Source: Glandiceps talaboti (lineage: Eukaryota; Hemichordata; Enteropneusta; Spengelidae). From it: 64,000 bases of DNA. Position numbers and translations under genes: made by a program. The DNA lies in assembly GCF_964340395.1 (NCBI RefSeq), contig NC_135564.1, forward strand, positions 15,519,457-15,583,456, in the 5' to 3' direction. Shown here in pieces: positions 27,201 through 38,836 of the stretch (its first letter is position 1; the number at the start of each line of letters is the position of its first letter). The notes below the pieces were generated by a model. It was not told the DNA's origin, did not search any database, and worked only from the letters and a program-made list of their open reading frames with translations.

Positions 27201-30200
27201 TGCAGTTCTGTTGTCATTGTCAACTTTATCCAAGACCGTAAATTTCATTAATAATACAAGTGTAGATAAGTCATTTATTCTCATCATTTTCATTACAGTT
27301 TGACTTTTCTGTGTCGTGCTGGTGCCATCCAACCAAAGGAATCAAGCATAATTATGAAGGTACAAATACAATATATAAATAGACTAATTTTTTGGAGTGA
27401 GAAAAAACGTATCACTTTATATAATATAATATACATAAAGTTATAGTTTGAGGTCTGTGTATAGCTACAGTGTTCTCCACACTTCGTTCCCTGAATAATG
27501 TAAGTAATCAAGAAAAGATGTCCCTTTTAAAAGTCCATGTCAAATTAGGTTATTGTGTTTAAACACTCCCAATTGTTTTGCAGAGCTTTAGAAAAATTCT
27601 TTTCTTATGGCTTCATCATAATTCTGGCTTATCAGATTCATGTAGTACGAATGTGAGAACTTAGGATTGAATCCTGGCCATTTCACCATTTCTAACAGAA
27701 CTGCCTTCGTCTTCAACCGTTGATTCCTTCTTTCCCCAGGCATTGCCAACTCTTGTTAGAATGTGTCAGATCACAAAGAAAGTAGGTGAGAGAATAGAAG
27801 GTGCAGAGACACTAGCTTACTTGATAGAGATTGATACAGAGTTGCAACGTGTGGCTAGTATCTCTGATCACCTCATCAAGACATTGGCCAAGTATCTCAG
27901 ATGGCAGACTACATCTGGTAATGCTAACGCTGTAGCTGATCTAGAGAAGGTTGGTATTTACTACGCAGTACTTGAAATACACCATATTGTAGAAAGACAA
28001 AAGATTTGTATAGTTTGGCCTCTAGGACTGCTGTTCAGAAAAAGCTGGTGGCCCATAATTGCCAAGATAGCTAAGTACATTGTAATCTAGACTCATTTGA
28101 AATAATGATTATTTTTCAGTGTTGCCTGGAAAAGATACTTTTGATAATGTCTTTGACAGTTTGATATAATACACTTATTACCTGGCTCTGAGGGCACTGG
28201 TAAATGTCTACAAGTGCCAAAATAAAGCCATTCAACAATATTTCATAACACATCACATTCTCAGACATATTCATTTCATAGTCAAAACAAATCCTCAAAT
28301 GGACTCCCATGCCACTGTGAGTCCCTAGGGAAAATAGAACATGACTAGTGTCCCCTATATGCAAATTGAGGTCACTCTGGATCAATAGTCCATATGACAT
28401 GAAGGCTATATGAATATGATGTATTAATATGGTATCTTTTGCAGTTTGATATACATGTAACTTTTGATAATGTTTTTAACAGTTTGATACAGACATGAAG
28501 TATTCAAACCGACTCAAACAAGCTGCATTCAAGGCATATGCCTCACTTGGGGCTAATGATGAAGACATACGAAAAAGAGTAAGTGTTAAATCACTATAGT
28601 AATGAAGGTGTAATCATTTATATATTTCATTGTAGTACTGTTACTTTTCTTTACTTGTTATGATTGATGCTCTTTTCACTTTTGCGTTTCTTTAGTTTAG
28701 TTAATAATGACAAATAAGCCTGATGAGCTGATATATTAATTTTCTGTTCTTTTGTTTGTCGATTTGTAAATGTATATTCCCATGTCACTAGAATAAACAA
28801 CTCTTACTACTTTGACAATCGGGGGGGGGGGGGGGGGGGGGGGAGACATACACTGAAAAACTAGTAGTATGGTAATGTTTAGATTTCTGAGGATTAAGAG
28901 AAAAACGTATGTGTATGTTCCCAAATGATAGATGGAAAAATAGCTAAAAAGTACAATATTGTGAAGTTCAATTAATGAAGGGAATACAATATTCAAAATA
29001 GCCCTGCAATCTAGTGTTGTATATTCAAATTAATTAAAACTTTCAAACTAACTGACTTCAGGCAAACTCTGTTTGATCATATCAGATCCAGATGAACCTC
29101 TGTTAGTTAACTTTATTAGTTTGCTGGTAAGAAAACATACTTACTACTGCAATATGAACGGAACTAAGCCAAGTTTTGCAGGTTTGGCGTCTTTTATAAG
29201 ACGGATATATCAGATAGAGAACTTTATTGCAAAACAGAAAAACAAAATGACAGTGCATTTAGAAAAGTGGTCCCCTATATTATTATTTGTGCGATAATTG
29301 ATGTTGTATTCACACAGAAAAAAATACTAGTATACTTGTCTAGTATTATGACTTGTACATTTAAGAAAGATGCCCAATAAATTACTATAAATACAAAAAA
29401 AAAACTAACTGACTTATTGAGTTTCTATATTTTGCTTCTGTAGATAATTGAGACGGAGAATCTAATGGACCATGTGGTTACAGGTCTATCTGACTCGAAT
29501 GTAGAAGTAAGAGTATCTGCAGTCAGATGTCTACATAGTCTGTCTAGATCTGTACAACAACTCAGAACCAGTTTTCAGGACCATGCTGTCTGGAAACCAT
29601 TGATGAAGGTATTGTATTTGTCAATGTTGTGTTTTTACAAAGGCTTGAAAACTGTTAACAGAGTGAGAATGTCGAAACTCAGAACCAGTTTTCAAGACTA
29701 TGCTGTCTGGAAACCATTGATGAAGGTATTATATTTGTCAGTGTTGTTTTTACGAAGGCTTGAAAACTGTTAACAGAGTGAGAATGTCGAGTAAAAACTT
29801 CTACATATGATTCTGTAGTACCTGATAACTACAAGAAACAGAGTGTATCTCTTTAGATTGTGTTAAGAGGTGTAGGAAATATGCTCAATTGACTCTGAGG
29901 CAGAAAAGAAAGAACCACATTTAAGTATAAAATAAACAACACATTTCATAAAAGGTAGCACAGCACTGCTCATTCCTAAGATTTCGTGTACAGGGCACTG
30001 TTGCACTCATTTGCATACGTGTATGCATAGCCAATAATACTTTGGTATTGCACTACAGTTAAAATAGTATGACTCACACTGATGCCAAAATGCACAGGGA
30101 CAGAATATTATAAATGTTGACTATTTCTCTATTATGCAGCTTCTACGTGGTGCCTCCGATGATCTCTTATCTGTTGCATCATCAACATTGTGTAATCTGT

Positions 30201-30961
30201 TATTAGAATTTTCACCAAGTAAAGAGGTAAGTTTAGTATCATATAACCATATGACAAATAACTTATCATTGTCATCTCTGTGTACTGGTAGTTATCTTGT
30301 ATTTAGATATGACACTGGTATCCTTCATCGGCACAAAGAAAGAAATTGTTTTGTTCAAATCAATTAATTTTTCTTGCTAAGGTTATGCAACAATCTGATA
30401 TACACCTTAAAATACTGATTAAGAAATACATGAATGATGATCTGTCCTGGATGTCTCAGTTTTACTCTCTTTACATTATGTAAGTATTAGTAATATTCAT
30501 TTTTCAATATATTTTTTCTCTCCAATTATTGCAATCTAAGACATCCACATACATGCATGGTTATTGAGCTATTTCATACTTGATTTACATTGAATGTTAA
30601 TGCATGTGTGTTCAGAATAAATTGTATTGTTCATGCTAATGTATTAGAGTACATGTGTACCATATTTGATGCCACACTACCTTTGTTTACAGCCAATTCT
30701 AGAGTCTGGTGCAATAGACCTACTATGTGATTTAACAAAACGAGACAACGCAGCTCTAAGACTGAACGGTATCTGGGCTTTAATGGTAAGGTATTAATTT
30801 CTTTATCTGTCCAACTGTTATGATATGAAAGTGAATGTGTAATACTATAACATGACTTTATGACAAGTGAGTGTTAGTCTGTGTGGCATACTGGAACACT
30901 TCGAATATTTGCATGAGTGCTACAAGGTTTGCACTGTCACAAGCAAAGTGAATGAAAGTAT

Positions 30962-31031
<70 letters not shown>

Positions 31032-34000
31032 ATGCACTAAGAGAATCAAAGTGCATACAAACACACACAAAATTCTTTCCAAAATACTGAGAGTTGTTGT
31101 AACTATCACATTCATATCTGTTGTTTTATAGAATATGGCATTTCAAGCTGATGAGAAGATTAAAAGTAGTATCTTAGCCAGTCTAGGAACACAACAAATG
31201 TTTAGATTACTATCAGATCCTAGTGTAGATGTACTCATGAAAACTCTTGGATTACTTAGGAATCTACTGTCTACCAAATCAGTGAGTATAATAATTATAA
31301 TAACAATTATTAATAATAAGAGTAATACAGAATAATGTGGGGTACAGACTGACTGACAGGGATGAGGTAATTGGTGCTTTTTACAGTTGGGGTGTTGGTG
31401 TTATGCTTCCACAGTCCTAATAAAGTTAGTTTGTTCTACTGCAAGTAATGAATTGGTATGAAACCCAAGCAGACTACGAAAAGTTTGAATACCTGAAATG
31501 TAATTCACAGTAGCACCTGGACCTTGAAATGAACGAGAGAGAAATTTAGCACTCCATAAGAGTGAATATATATAAAGAAAAGTCTGTGAATTATTCTAAG
31601 TTTTAGCAAAGTTAGAAAAAACTACAAAATCATATACCAGTAGTATATTACAACTACAACAGGGCAACACAATCAATGAGCATATAATTTAGCACTACCA
31701 CTGAAGTTTTCTTTTCCCAATCTTCATCTCAGTTTGTTAAATTTTACATGAACATCTCATACTATGGTGTTTTTAGCCCCCCCCCCCCCCCCCACCGAGG
31801 GGACTATTACATTTGCTTCCATTCATGTGTTGACTTTCACCTCCATATCAAAAGTAAAATTATCAAATTAGTCAATAAATTTTAATGAGTTTGTATCTAG
31901 AGACACCTTCCACATTTGCACAATAACTTTGCCATACAACACACCACTTGGGACTGTGTTCTATGATGGCTTGCTCCAGTAGTTTTGATTTTGGTTATAT
32001 AAGCATATATGCAAATATAGTATCGACATTTTAGAGCAATTTCAAACATAAAATAGGAACTAATTGATGAAGTAAATATGTAAAACATTGTTTGCTCTCA
32101 TAAAAATCTCAAAGTAGAATAGAAATTCAACAATGTGTTCTTTCCCAGAAAAAAAGGACAAAATAGTTCATATAAAGTTATTTTAACATTTTCAGATTAT
32201 ATGATGTTAACTCGCCCAATTTATATTTTTTGTGTTTCATTTTCACAGCACATCGATCATATGATGGCCTCACATGGTATTGATATTATGCAAGCTGTAG
32301 TTCTTATTTTAGATGGAGATCATTCACCAGAAGTTAAAGAACAGGTGAGTGGCACTAACAGTATTGTCATATTTGGATGTTGACAGTCTGGGTGTCAATT
32401 GATGATGTACATACCCATAGAAGTATTCTAGTGTGTTGACAGCCTGGGTGTCAATTGATGATGTACATACACATAGAAGTATTCTAGTGTGTTGACAGCC
32501 TGGGTGTCAATTGATGATGTACATACACATAGAAGTATTCTAGTGTGTTGACAGCTAGGGTGTCAATTGATGATGTACATACACATAGAAGTATTCTAGT
32601 GTGTTGACAGCCTGGGTGTCAATTGATGATGTACATACACATAGAAGTATTCTAGTGTGTTGACAGCCAGGGTGTCAATTGATGATGTACATACACATAG
32701 AAGTATTCTTGTGTGTTGACAGCCTGGGTGTCAATTGATGATGTACATACACATAGAAGTATTCTAGTATGTTGACAGCCTGGGTGTCAATTGATGATGT
32801 ACATACCCATAGAAGTATTCTAGTGTGTTGACAGCCTGGGTGTCAATTGATGATGTACATACACATAGAAGTATTCTTGTGTGTTGTCAGCCTGGGTGTC
32901 AATTGATGATGTACATACCCATAGAAGTATTCTAGTGTGTTGACAGCCTGGGTGTCAATTGATGATGCACATACACATAGAAGTATTCTAGTGTGTTGAC
33001 ATCCTGGGTGTCAATTGATGATGTACATACACATAGAAGTATTCTAGTATGTTGACAGCTAGGGTGTCAATTAATGATGTACATACACACAAGAGTATTC
33101 TAGTGTGTTGACAGCCTGGGTGTCAATTGATGATTTACATACACATAGAAGTATTCTAGTGTGTTGACAGCTAGGGTGTCAATTGATGATGTACATACAC
33201 ATGGAAGTATTCTAGTGTGTTGACAGCCAGGTTGTCAATTGATGATGTATATACACATGGAAGTACTCTAGTATATAGCTGAAAAGGTGCTGATAGAAAT
33301 CTGACTACATTCTATTGTACATAGAATTTAGGGTTAATGACATCCAGTGTCAATAGGTGGTATAAATACTTGGAGAAGTACTCTTGTATAAAATGAGAAA
33401 AAGTGATCCAAAATTTTGTAGCCAGAAATCTAGTGGGTGCAGGAAACCCCATTTGGGAAATAACCCCAGAGGTTTACTTCTAACTTTAGTAGCAAGAACG
33501 CCAGGTGTGCAACAACATAATTGTCTCTAGGTTTGTGGTAAGATTGTTGTGAATACTTTAATTTCAGACACTGTGTATACTGGCCAATATAGCAGACGGT
33601 AATACAGCTAAGGAATATATCATGTCACATGATGACGTCCTCAAGAAAATTACAAACTACATGGTAAGTTGTCTGTTAAATACATCATAACACACAGTCG
33701 ACTGTTGTTAAAGATTTCTGAAAAATTGCAACCAGTATATTTCTTTCATCTTTCGTATAATATGTTGTAGCGTGTCTTACTTGCTGAAGCATATGCAGAC
33801 AAAAATAATGGGCTGAGTGATCTAGTGCTATCACAATCCCACAAACTTACAATTTTGTCAACAAACAAGAGAATGGTCTGTACATAAAGCCAGTGTACAC
33901 AAACTGTATAAAATTGTTGAAACGCAGTTCTGGTATTTAGAATGATTTAATAATCTCATACAAAAATTCAGTGAGATTTATAAGTGGGTAAAGATTAGAG

Positions 34001-35622
34001 AAAAACGGTGAAAAGATAACGTAGCTGGACTTCTAAGTCAACAATATATTTAATAAGTATGAAGACGAGTGTGTACAACAGTTGGTGGCATCATAATTCT
34101 GTTTCCTATAGTGTTCATATTTTCAAATTTCAAGTTTAAGTTCACACGAATGTTTTTGAATGTATTGTTCAAGATCAAGATCAAGGTCTGTAGCAGACAG
34201 ATCAAAACATTGCATTCATTTCTAACTTACCATTCCAAAGTTACTATATTTTACTATGTTTCTGGTGTTTTCAGATCCATGCAAATGTGAAACTACAGAT
34301 AGCTGCTACATACTGTATTTCTAACTTACCATTCCAAAGTTACTATATTTTACTATGTTTCTGTTGTTTTCAGATCCATGCAAATGTGAAATTACAGATA
34401 GCTGCTACATACTGTATTTCTAACTTACCATTCCAAAGTTACTATATTTTACTATGTTTCTGGTGTTTTCAGATCCATGCAAGTGTGAAACTACAGATAG
34501 CTGCTACATACTGTATTTCTAACTTACCATTCCAAAGTTACTATATTTTACTATGTTTCTGGTGTTTTCAGATCCATGCAAATGTGAAATTACAGATAGC
34601 TGCTACATATTGTATTTCTAACTTACCATTCCAAAGTTACTATATTTTACCATGTTTCTGTTGTTTTCAGATCCATGCAAATGTGAAACTACAGATAGCT
34701 GCTACATATTGTATTTCTAACTTAGTTTGGAATGAGGAGGAAGGTGCTCTAGAAAGACAAGCAAAGCTACGTGATATGGGTGTTCAAAAATTATTACAAC
34801 AACTACTCAGTTCTAGTGACACAGTCCTCTTTGACAAGTAAGTTAATACCCAACATAACAGATACCCATGGCATGTTAGTGTCAGGATGGCCTATTTAGA
34901 TATTTGCACAAGTGCTTGTGATGTTCTCAGCAGCTGACGAGAGTGAGTGAAAGTGCCACAGGAAACACTAGCACTCATGCTGCAGAGGGTTTTGTTACTA
35001 TTAGATACTGGTATGTTCATCCAAAACATTAACTTTTGTAAAATACACAACTGTTTGTTCACTTGATATCATGTACATCATACATGGAATGATTGCTAAC
35101 TCATTTGCATATCATTTGCATACATTTATGCATGGCTGCTTTCAGTATTGCACTGTAGTGCGAATGCCACTAGTATCATACATGGAATGATTGCAAACTC
35201 ATTTGCATATCATTTGCATACATTTATGCATGGCTGCTTTCAGTATTGCACTGTAGTGCGAATGTCACTAGTATCATACATGGAATGATTGCAAACTCAT
35301 TTGCATATCATTTGCATACATTTATGCATGGCTGCTTTCAGTATTGCACTGTAGTGCGAATGCCACTAGTATGTACAAGCACCGATGTATGTTATCATGG
35401 GTACATATGTAATAACATGTATTCTTTTGTTAGCATAACTGTGTTATCTCGGTATAAAATGAATGCAATAGTGTTCTTTTCATTATAATTTGAAGTGAAA
35501 ATTGTGTTACAATAGTTTACCTAACTAGAACCTTAATGTTTACATTGCAGTATGATTTGAATGAAATATGTTTCTTTTCTTTATTATCCAGAGTAAAAAC
35601 AGCATTACAGCAGTTCACCTGA
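19624..35622 (+). CDS. ARMC8: ARMC8, armadillo-repeat scaffold of the CTLH/GID E3 ubiquitin ligase
   Basis: ARMC8 (yeast Gid5 relative) is the armadillo solenoid that holds the substrate receptor in the CTLH ubiquitin ligase. Coding exons: 21294-21370, 22449-22520, 23089-23231, 23665-23762, 24349-24441, 24943-25023, 25606-25681, 26210-26300, 27299-27359, 27740-27949, 28483-28578, 29444-29608, 30140-30226, 30693-30785, 31132-31281, 32249-32344, 33568-33663, 34671-34837, 35592-35622 (stop TGA). All borders are AG/GT and every phase joins, giving 660 codons against 673 in the human protein. Family blocks seen: [110 protein letters not shown] and TALQQ at the end. The first listed exon starts in phase 0, so the start codon lies upstream. 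The best candidate is ATG GAG at 19624-19629 followed by GT, giving ME-DEVSP, but its donor is weak. Several exon edges are locally duplicated (see findings). Confidence 0.96.
20049..20247 (+). repeat. dispersed repeat, copy B
   Basis: Reverse-complement relative of 13898-14055, running from TTATTGGACAATGACCAACC to TTTCTCTCTTCCTAGTCCTG. It lies between the putative ARMC8 first exon and the first firm one. Confidence 0.75.
20236..20363. repeat. foldback element with inner hairpin
   Basis: The inner arms CTCAATTCTGACATTGTC and GACAATGTCAGAATCGAG pair around an 18-base loop. Outer GTCCTGCTTG and CAAGTAGGAC also invert, suggesting a MITE of about 128 bp beside or overlapping the dispersed repeat. 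Confidence 0.6.
20539..20643. repeat. foldback element with about 28-bp arms
   Basis: TTAGTCAACACATACAATGT continuing to ACATGTACA is matched by its inverse at the other end, around a spacer of about 45 bp. No direct repeat is visible at the ends. Confidence 0.75.
20725..20850 (-). mobile_element. tRNA-derived SINE-like sequence
   Basis: On the minus strand a tRNA-like head reads GCCTGGGTAGCACGGTTGAT (A-box-like) and GGGTCAAGTCTC (B-box-like). It is not a functional tRNA, because the acceptor and anticodon stems do not form. A second similar unit follows at 20945-21062. Confidence 0.45.
20945..21062 (-). mobile_element. tRNA-derived SINE-like sequence
   Basis: The minus strand reads GTCTGGGTAACACAATTGGT (A-box-like), then GTCCTGGATTTGAATCTTGC (B-box-like), spaced as in a tRNA. 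It lies in the ARMC8 5' intron next to the unit at 20725-20850 in the same orientation. Confidence 0.5.
21545..21755. repeat. degenerate tandem repeat with core CAATGGCTGCCAT
   Basis: About five imperfect units of roughly 40-50 bp share GTGGCTCCCAATGGCTGCCA and TTCCCCTAATTAGATCTACA. It lies in the intron after the first firm ARMC8 exon. Confidence 0.7.
22648..22797. repeat. foldback element in an ARMC8 intron
   Basis: Outer ends ATATTATTCCCAAATAT and ATATTGGGGAATAATA invert. An inner pair, TGTGACCTAAG / TTGTCACTAC against GTAGTGACAA / TTAGGTCACA, extends the structure. About 150 bp, non-coding. Confidence 0.7.
24213..24263. repeat. (GACA)n microsatellite
   Basis: A near-pure GACA run of about 50 bp in an ARMC8 intron. 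Confidence 0.95.
25341..25365. repeat. (AG)n microsatellite
   Basis: A short AG run in an ARMC8 intron. Confidence 0.9.
26057..26254 (+). repeat. 99-bp duplication of an ARMC8 acceptor and exon start
   Basis: The intron end, the acceptor TTTTACAG and the first bases of the exon at 26210 (CTGTGTGCAATGGACAAAGT) are copied with changes exactly 99 bp upstream (acceptor at 26109-26110). The copy runs into an in-frame TGA after 11 complete codons, so it is a decoy rather than a usable exon. Confidence 0.8.
26765..26875. repeat. diverged relative of the palindromic element at 10131
   Basis: Contains CGCCCTCACACATCA, GTGTACC-like and CTTACAGTCT segments matching the 10131-10269 element, with arms that no longer pair well. 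Confidence 0.45.
27056..27106. repeat. small hairpin
   Basis: AGTTCTATATTA and TAATATAGAACT invert around a 12-base spacer in an ARMC8 intron. Confidence 0.6.
28821..28843. repeat. poly-G run
   Basis: A G-homopolymer of more than 20 bases in an ARMC8 intron. Its exact length is unlikely to be reliable in an assembly. Confidence 0.9.
29561..29794 (+). repeat. 117-bp tandem duplication across an ARMC8 donor site
   Basis: The last 48 bp of the exon ending at 29608 plus the first part of the intron are duplicated with a period of 117 bp. The second copy repeats CTCAGAACCAGTTTTCAAGA and a donor after ATTGATGAAG, with GT following 29725. The stretch between the two donors is open in frame. Confidence 0.9.
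30961..31027. repeat. (CA)n microsatellite
   Basis: About 66 bp of pure CA dinucleotides in an ARMC8 intron. Confidence 0.95.
31776..31794. repeat. poly-C run
   Basis: A C-homopolymer in the ARMC8 intron between 31281 and 32249. Confidence 0.9.
32379..33275. repeat. 56-bp minisatellite, about 16 copies, in an ARMC8 intron
   Basis: The unit TGTTGACAGCCTGGGTGTCA is followed by ATTGATGATGTACATACACA and TAGAAGTATTCTAGTG. Copies are more than 90% alike. The array starts about 35 bp after the donor at 32345. Confidence 0.95.
34216..34724 (+). repeat. 99-bp array: five copies of an ARMC8 acceptor and exon start
   Basis: Each unit holds about 45 bp of intron end (CCATTCCAAAGTTACTATAT through TTTTCAG) and 54 bp of exon start (ATCCATGCAAATGTGAAACT onward). 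Exon-start positions are 34275, 34374, 34473, 34572 and 34671, exactly 99 bp apart. The last copy continues into the complete exon. The four upstream units are open in frame with it, so any of the five acceptors would keep the reading frame. Confidence 0.95.
35078..35371. repeat. 98-bp tandem repeat, 3 copies, in the last ARMC8 intron
   Basis: The unit begins TCATACATGGAATGATTGCA and includes CATTTGCATACATTTATGCA. Copies start at 35078, 35176 and 35274 and differ at very few bases. Confidence 0.93.
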
Positions 35623-37955
35623 CTAGAACGGGAAATGTACCTGTACTGGACTTAAACTGGACACTGTGTGTCTGAAAATTACTTTGTTGAATTCAACAGA
35701 AGCACAGTGAAAAATTACTGTACATGTATATATTTAATCCATATGTTTTGGATATTATGGCTGCTGTGATGTCATAGTAAACACTGTCAGTTAAAGTCTG
35801 CTGTGATGTCATCGTATGCACTGGCAGTTAATGTCTGCTGTGATGTCATAGTAGGCACTGTCAGTTATTGTCTGCTGTGATGTCATAGTAGGCACTGGCA
35901 GTTAATGTCTGCTGTGATGCCATCGTATGCACTGGCAGTTAATGGCTGCTGTGATGTCATAGTATGCACTGGCAGTTATTGTCTGCTGTGATGTCATAGT
36001 AGGCACTGGCAGTTATTGTCTGCTGTGATGTCATAGTAGGCACTGGCAGTTAATGTCTTCTGTGATGTCATCATATGCACTGTCAGTTAAAGTCTAATGT
36101 GATGTCATAATATATATTGCTAGTCTAGACCCTGTCAGTCTAGTCTACTTTGGTGGTACACTCTGTCTCAGTTAACTTAATTGTTGTATTTGAACAGAGT
36201 TCTCCCCTTGCTGGTTGGACCAGCTGGTTGATAAGTGAAATTCAAAAATATAACCTCAATATTTGAAATTGATCCACCTGATTACCTGCAATTGATATCT
36301 TTTATATTTTGATATCCTATACAGATTTACCAAATGAATATTAATATTCATGAATATGAATGACTGACCAGCACTTCTCTAGGGCTGGGGAGAACACTGA
36401 CTCAGTACTGTGATTCATGCAATTCCAATACATGAAACATATAAACACAGAATTTAGAAGTTTGTACTTTTTTCTGACAAGTCGAAGTTTGCATATGTTG
36501 TTATCTATCAATGGATTGTTTTATATAGTTTATCAGTGCATCTTTTATCTTTCAACAATGAAACGTATCCATAGATTTATCTATATCAAAAGAAATCACC
36601 TTGTCAAATGGAATTAACAAATATAATGTCAGTTTCATTCATGTGTTAGGTGTAGAGAAAGTTGTAATACACAAGTGTTTAGTTTCATAAGGTATTTGTC
36701 TATTGTGTCTCCAAAGACTTTTTAACTGGAATGTGAGAACAGTTGATTTTATCTTCTCTTATACATAATGGGTCTTGTTTCACACCTGTAACTTAAATCG
36801 TAATGTTTTTGCTAAGGTCTGGGAACCCCGGTAACAGAGGAGAGAAATGTAGGAACATTGCAAAGCTTTCCATACCATGTGCATTTACCATAATTTTTGT
36901 GACTGACGAGCTCAGGTAGATTTTATCTACTTACCACCCTTAACAAAGACAGTGTCGTATATACTAACATGCAGAAGGTTCATAATTTAACGCATACAGA
37001 AATAATGCAATCAATGGCAAGTAATAGTACCTATTCCAAGTATCATTTTGATCATGTAACATAATTATTATTATTAATTAATTATTAGTAATTAGTAGTA
37101 TTGTAGATTGGGCCTACTTAGGCAGCTCAGCAAAGTCTGAGTGAAACGTCTTGACAGAATTACTTTACTGTTTATTGTACATAAATTAAAAAGATAGAAA
37201 TCACAATATATCATTAAGTAGTATCCTACAGTATATAATTTATACCAGCTGACAAACCACTAAACATAAGTAGTTGTAACTGTATAATATTTTTGTTTAT
37301 TATTTGCCTGTAAAGACAATCCTTTACTGGAACTGTTCATTCATAGTTATTATGTAAAATACCCCTATACTTATTTTTCATTGTATTGTATGTCTCGGCA
37401 TAAATCTAAAGTGTCTGTATTTTTCTTCTGTGAACTTTTGTGTTATCTTTCTATGGATTCTGTTTATTTGTACTGAGTATATACTATTCTATCAGTTTCT
37501 TAAATTTTTGGGGGACAAATAATGCAATCCACTGCAAACGCTTACCACATGCTATTATACACAATCGTCAAGTTAGCTGACTTTCATTGTCAAGGTACAG
37601 AGTAAAAGTGTGCTAACTTCTTTTTTTTGTACATATACACAAATTGTTATTTAAGTTATATTTCATACAGTGTTTTCATGCGTTAGTTATTTGAATGGAA
37701 CATAAGTATGGTTTTTTACACTTCCATAGTACTATGTGTTGATATGTAGTCAGCACTCACGTTTTTTACATTTTTCTGGGTTTTTCTCATCTAAAAGACA
37801 ATAACTTGCATCAATATCTTTGTTCAAATGCACAAAATAAGAAATGTACAAATAAAAAAGAAGTTAAATAAAAGACAAAGTTAAATAAAACTTTGTTCTA
37901 AAATCTTCAACTTTAGATTTTTTTTTGCTGTTCACTGAAGACCTAGATTATTTGT
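35623..37955 (+). other. ARMC8 3'-UTR and downstream flank
   Basis: Non-coding. A 37-bp tandem repeat (unit TCTGCTGTGATGTCATAGTA plus GGCACTGGCAGTTAATG) covers about 35756-36112. Clustered AATAAA motifs near 37851-37890 are the most obvious polyadenylation candidates, giving a 3'-UTR of about 2.2 kb, but earlier sites are possible. No gene is seen. Confidence 0.5.
35756..36112. repeat. 37-bp tandem repeat in the ARMC8 3' region
   Basis: About nine copies with core CTGCTGTGATGTCATAGTA. Variants alternate between CATAGTAGGCACTG and CATCGTATGCACTG. Confidence 0.92.
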
Positions 37956-37959
37956 GTGG

Positions 37960-38385
37960 GTTGGAGGTTGTCAATGACCGAGAGGTTAGCTAGCTCACCT
38001 GCCTCTTACTACAGTGTACTCCGTCTGGGTTTGAACCCAATCTGATTAAAATCCGATGTACTGTACACGGTGTGATATCTTTTTGGCTGTTACGTTTAGT
38101 GTCGTTCGTTCTTTGGTGAGTGCCCATTACATACATGATGTATCTCTGACCACTATAGATTCTCTGAGGATGTATGTAATGAGCGCTCACAAAAGAACAA
38201 AGGACACTAAATGTAACAGCCAAAAAGAATCGCGCCGTGTACACTATATCTCTGACCACTATAGATTCTCTGAGGATGTATGTAATGAGCGCTCACAAAA
38301 GAACAAAGGACACTAAATGTAACAGCCAAAAAGAATCGCGCCGTGTACACTATATCGGATTTTAAGCAGATTGGATTTGAACACA
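37960..38385. mobile_element. SINE-like head plus long inverted-repeat element with an internal 106-bp duplication
   Basis: Plus strand 37975-38040 has a tRNA-like A-box region (GAGGTTAGCTAGCTCACC) and B box (GGGTTTGAACCC). From about 38031, a left arm of about 110 bp (AATCTGATTAAAATCCGATG through CTTTTTGGCTGTTAC) is inverted at 38248-38385. The right arm is preceded by an identical 106-bp direct copy (38142-38247). Copy identity suggests a recent duplication. No coding capacity. Confidence 0.7.
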
Positions 38386-38836
38386 TCCAGCGACAGTTTG
38401 GTTTTATTAAAAACCAACCAGATATGTACAATATATAAAAAGGTAACACTGTTTGTTTCTACAAAAAAAAACCATATGGATGAGTATAAATAGAAACAAT
38501 ATAGCATTTTAATAGTATACAAAACCGTGTATACCGGTACATGTATTGATTAGTTATCCATGTACTTGAAATGGTATTTTCATTTAACCATGCATATTTT
38601 GTCAGTATGTTCATTTTGTTGATTTATTGATGTGTTTGTTTAAAGGGAAAAAACGTACCCAATACATATTTCCTGTCATGCGCAAATGAAATGCTCACAC
38701 GAATTCGGCGCACCTCAAATGCGGCCACTCCATGTCCAACACTCCTCGCCCATTATTTAGACCGACCCTTCGTTAGGCTTTCTGTAGATCGCATCTTTGC
38801 AGAATTCGATGCCTACATGTACAATATCCCAAACAA

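Noticed and set aside
32379-33275. Regular repeat array considered as CRISPR
   Set aside because: Head-to-tail 56-bp units without unique spacers, in an intron of an animal gene; it is a minisatellite.
37975-38045. Possible tRNA gene with a B box GGGTTTGAACCC
   Set aside because: Acceptor and anticodon stems do not form; better explained as a tRNA-derived SINE head.
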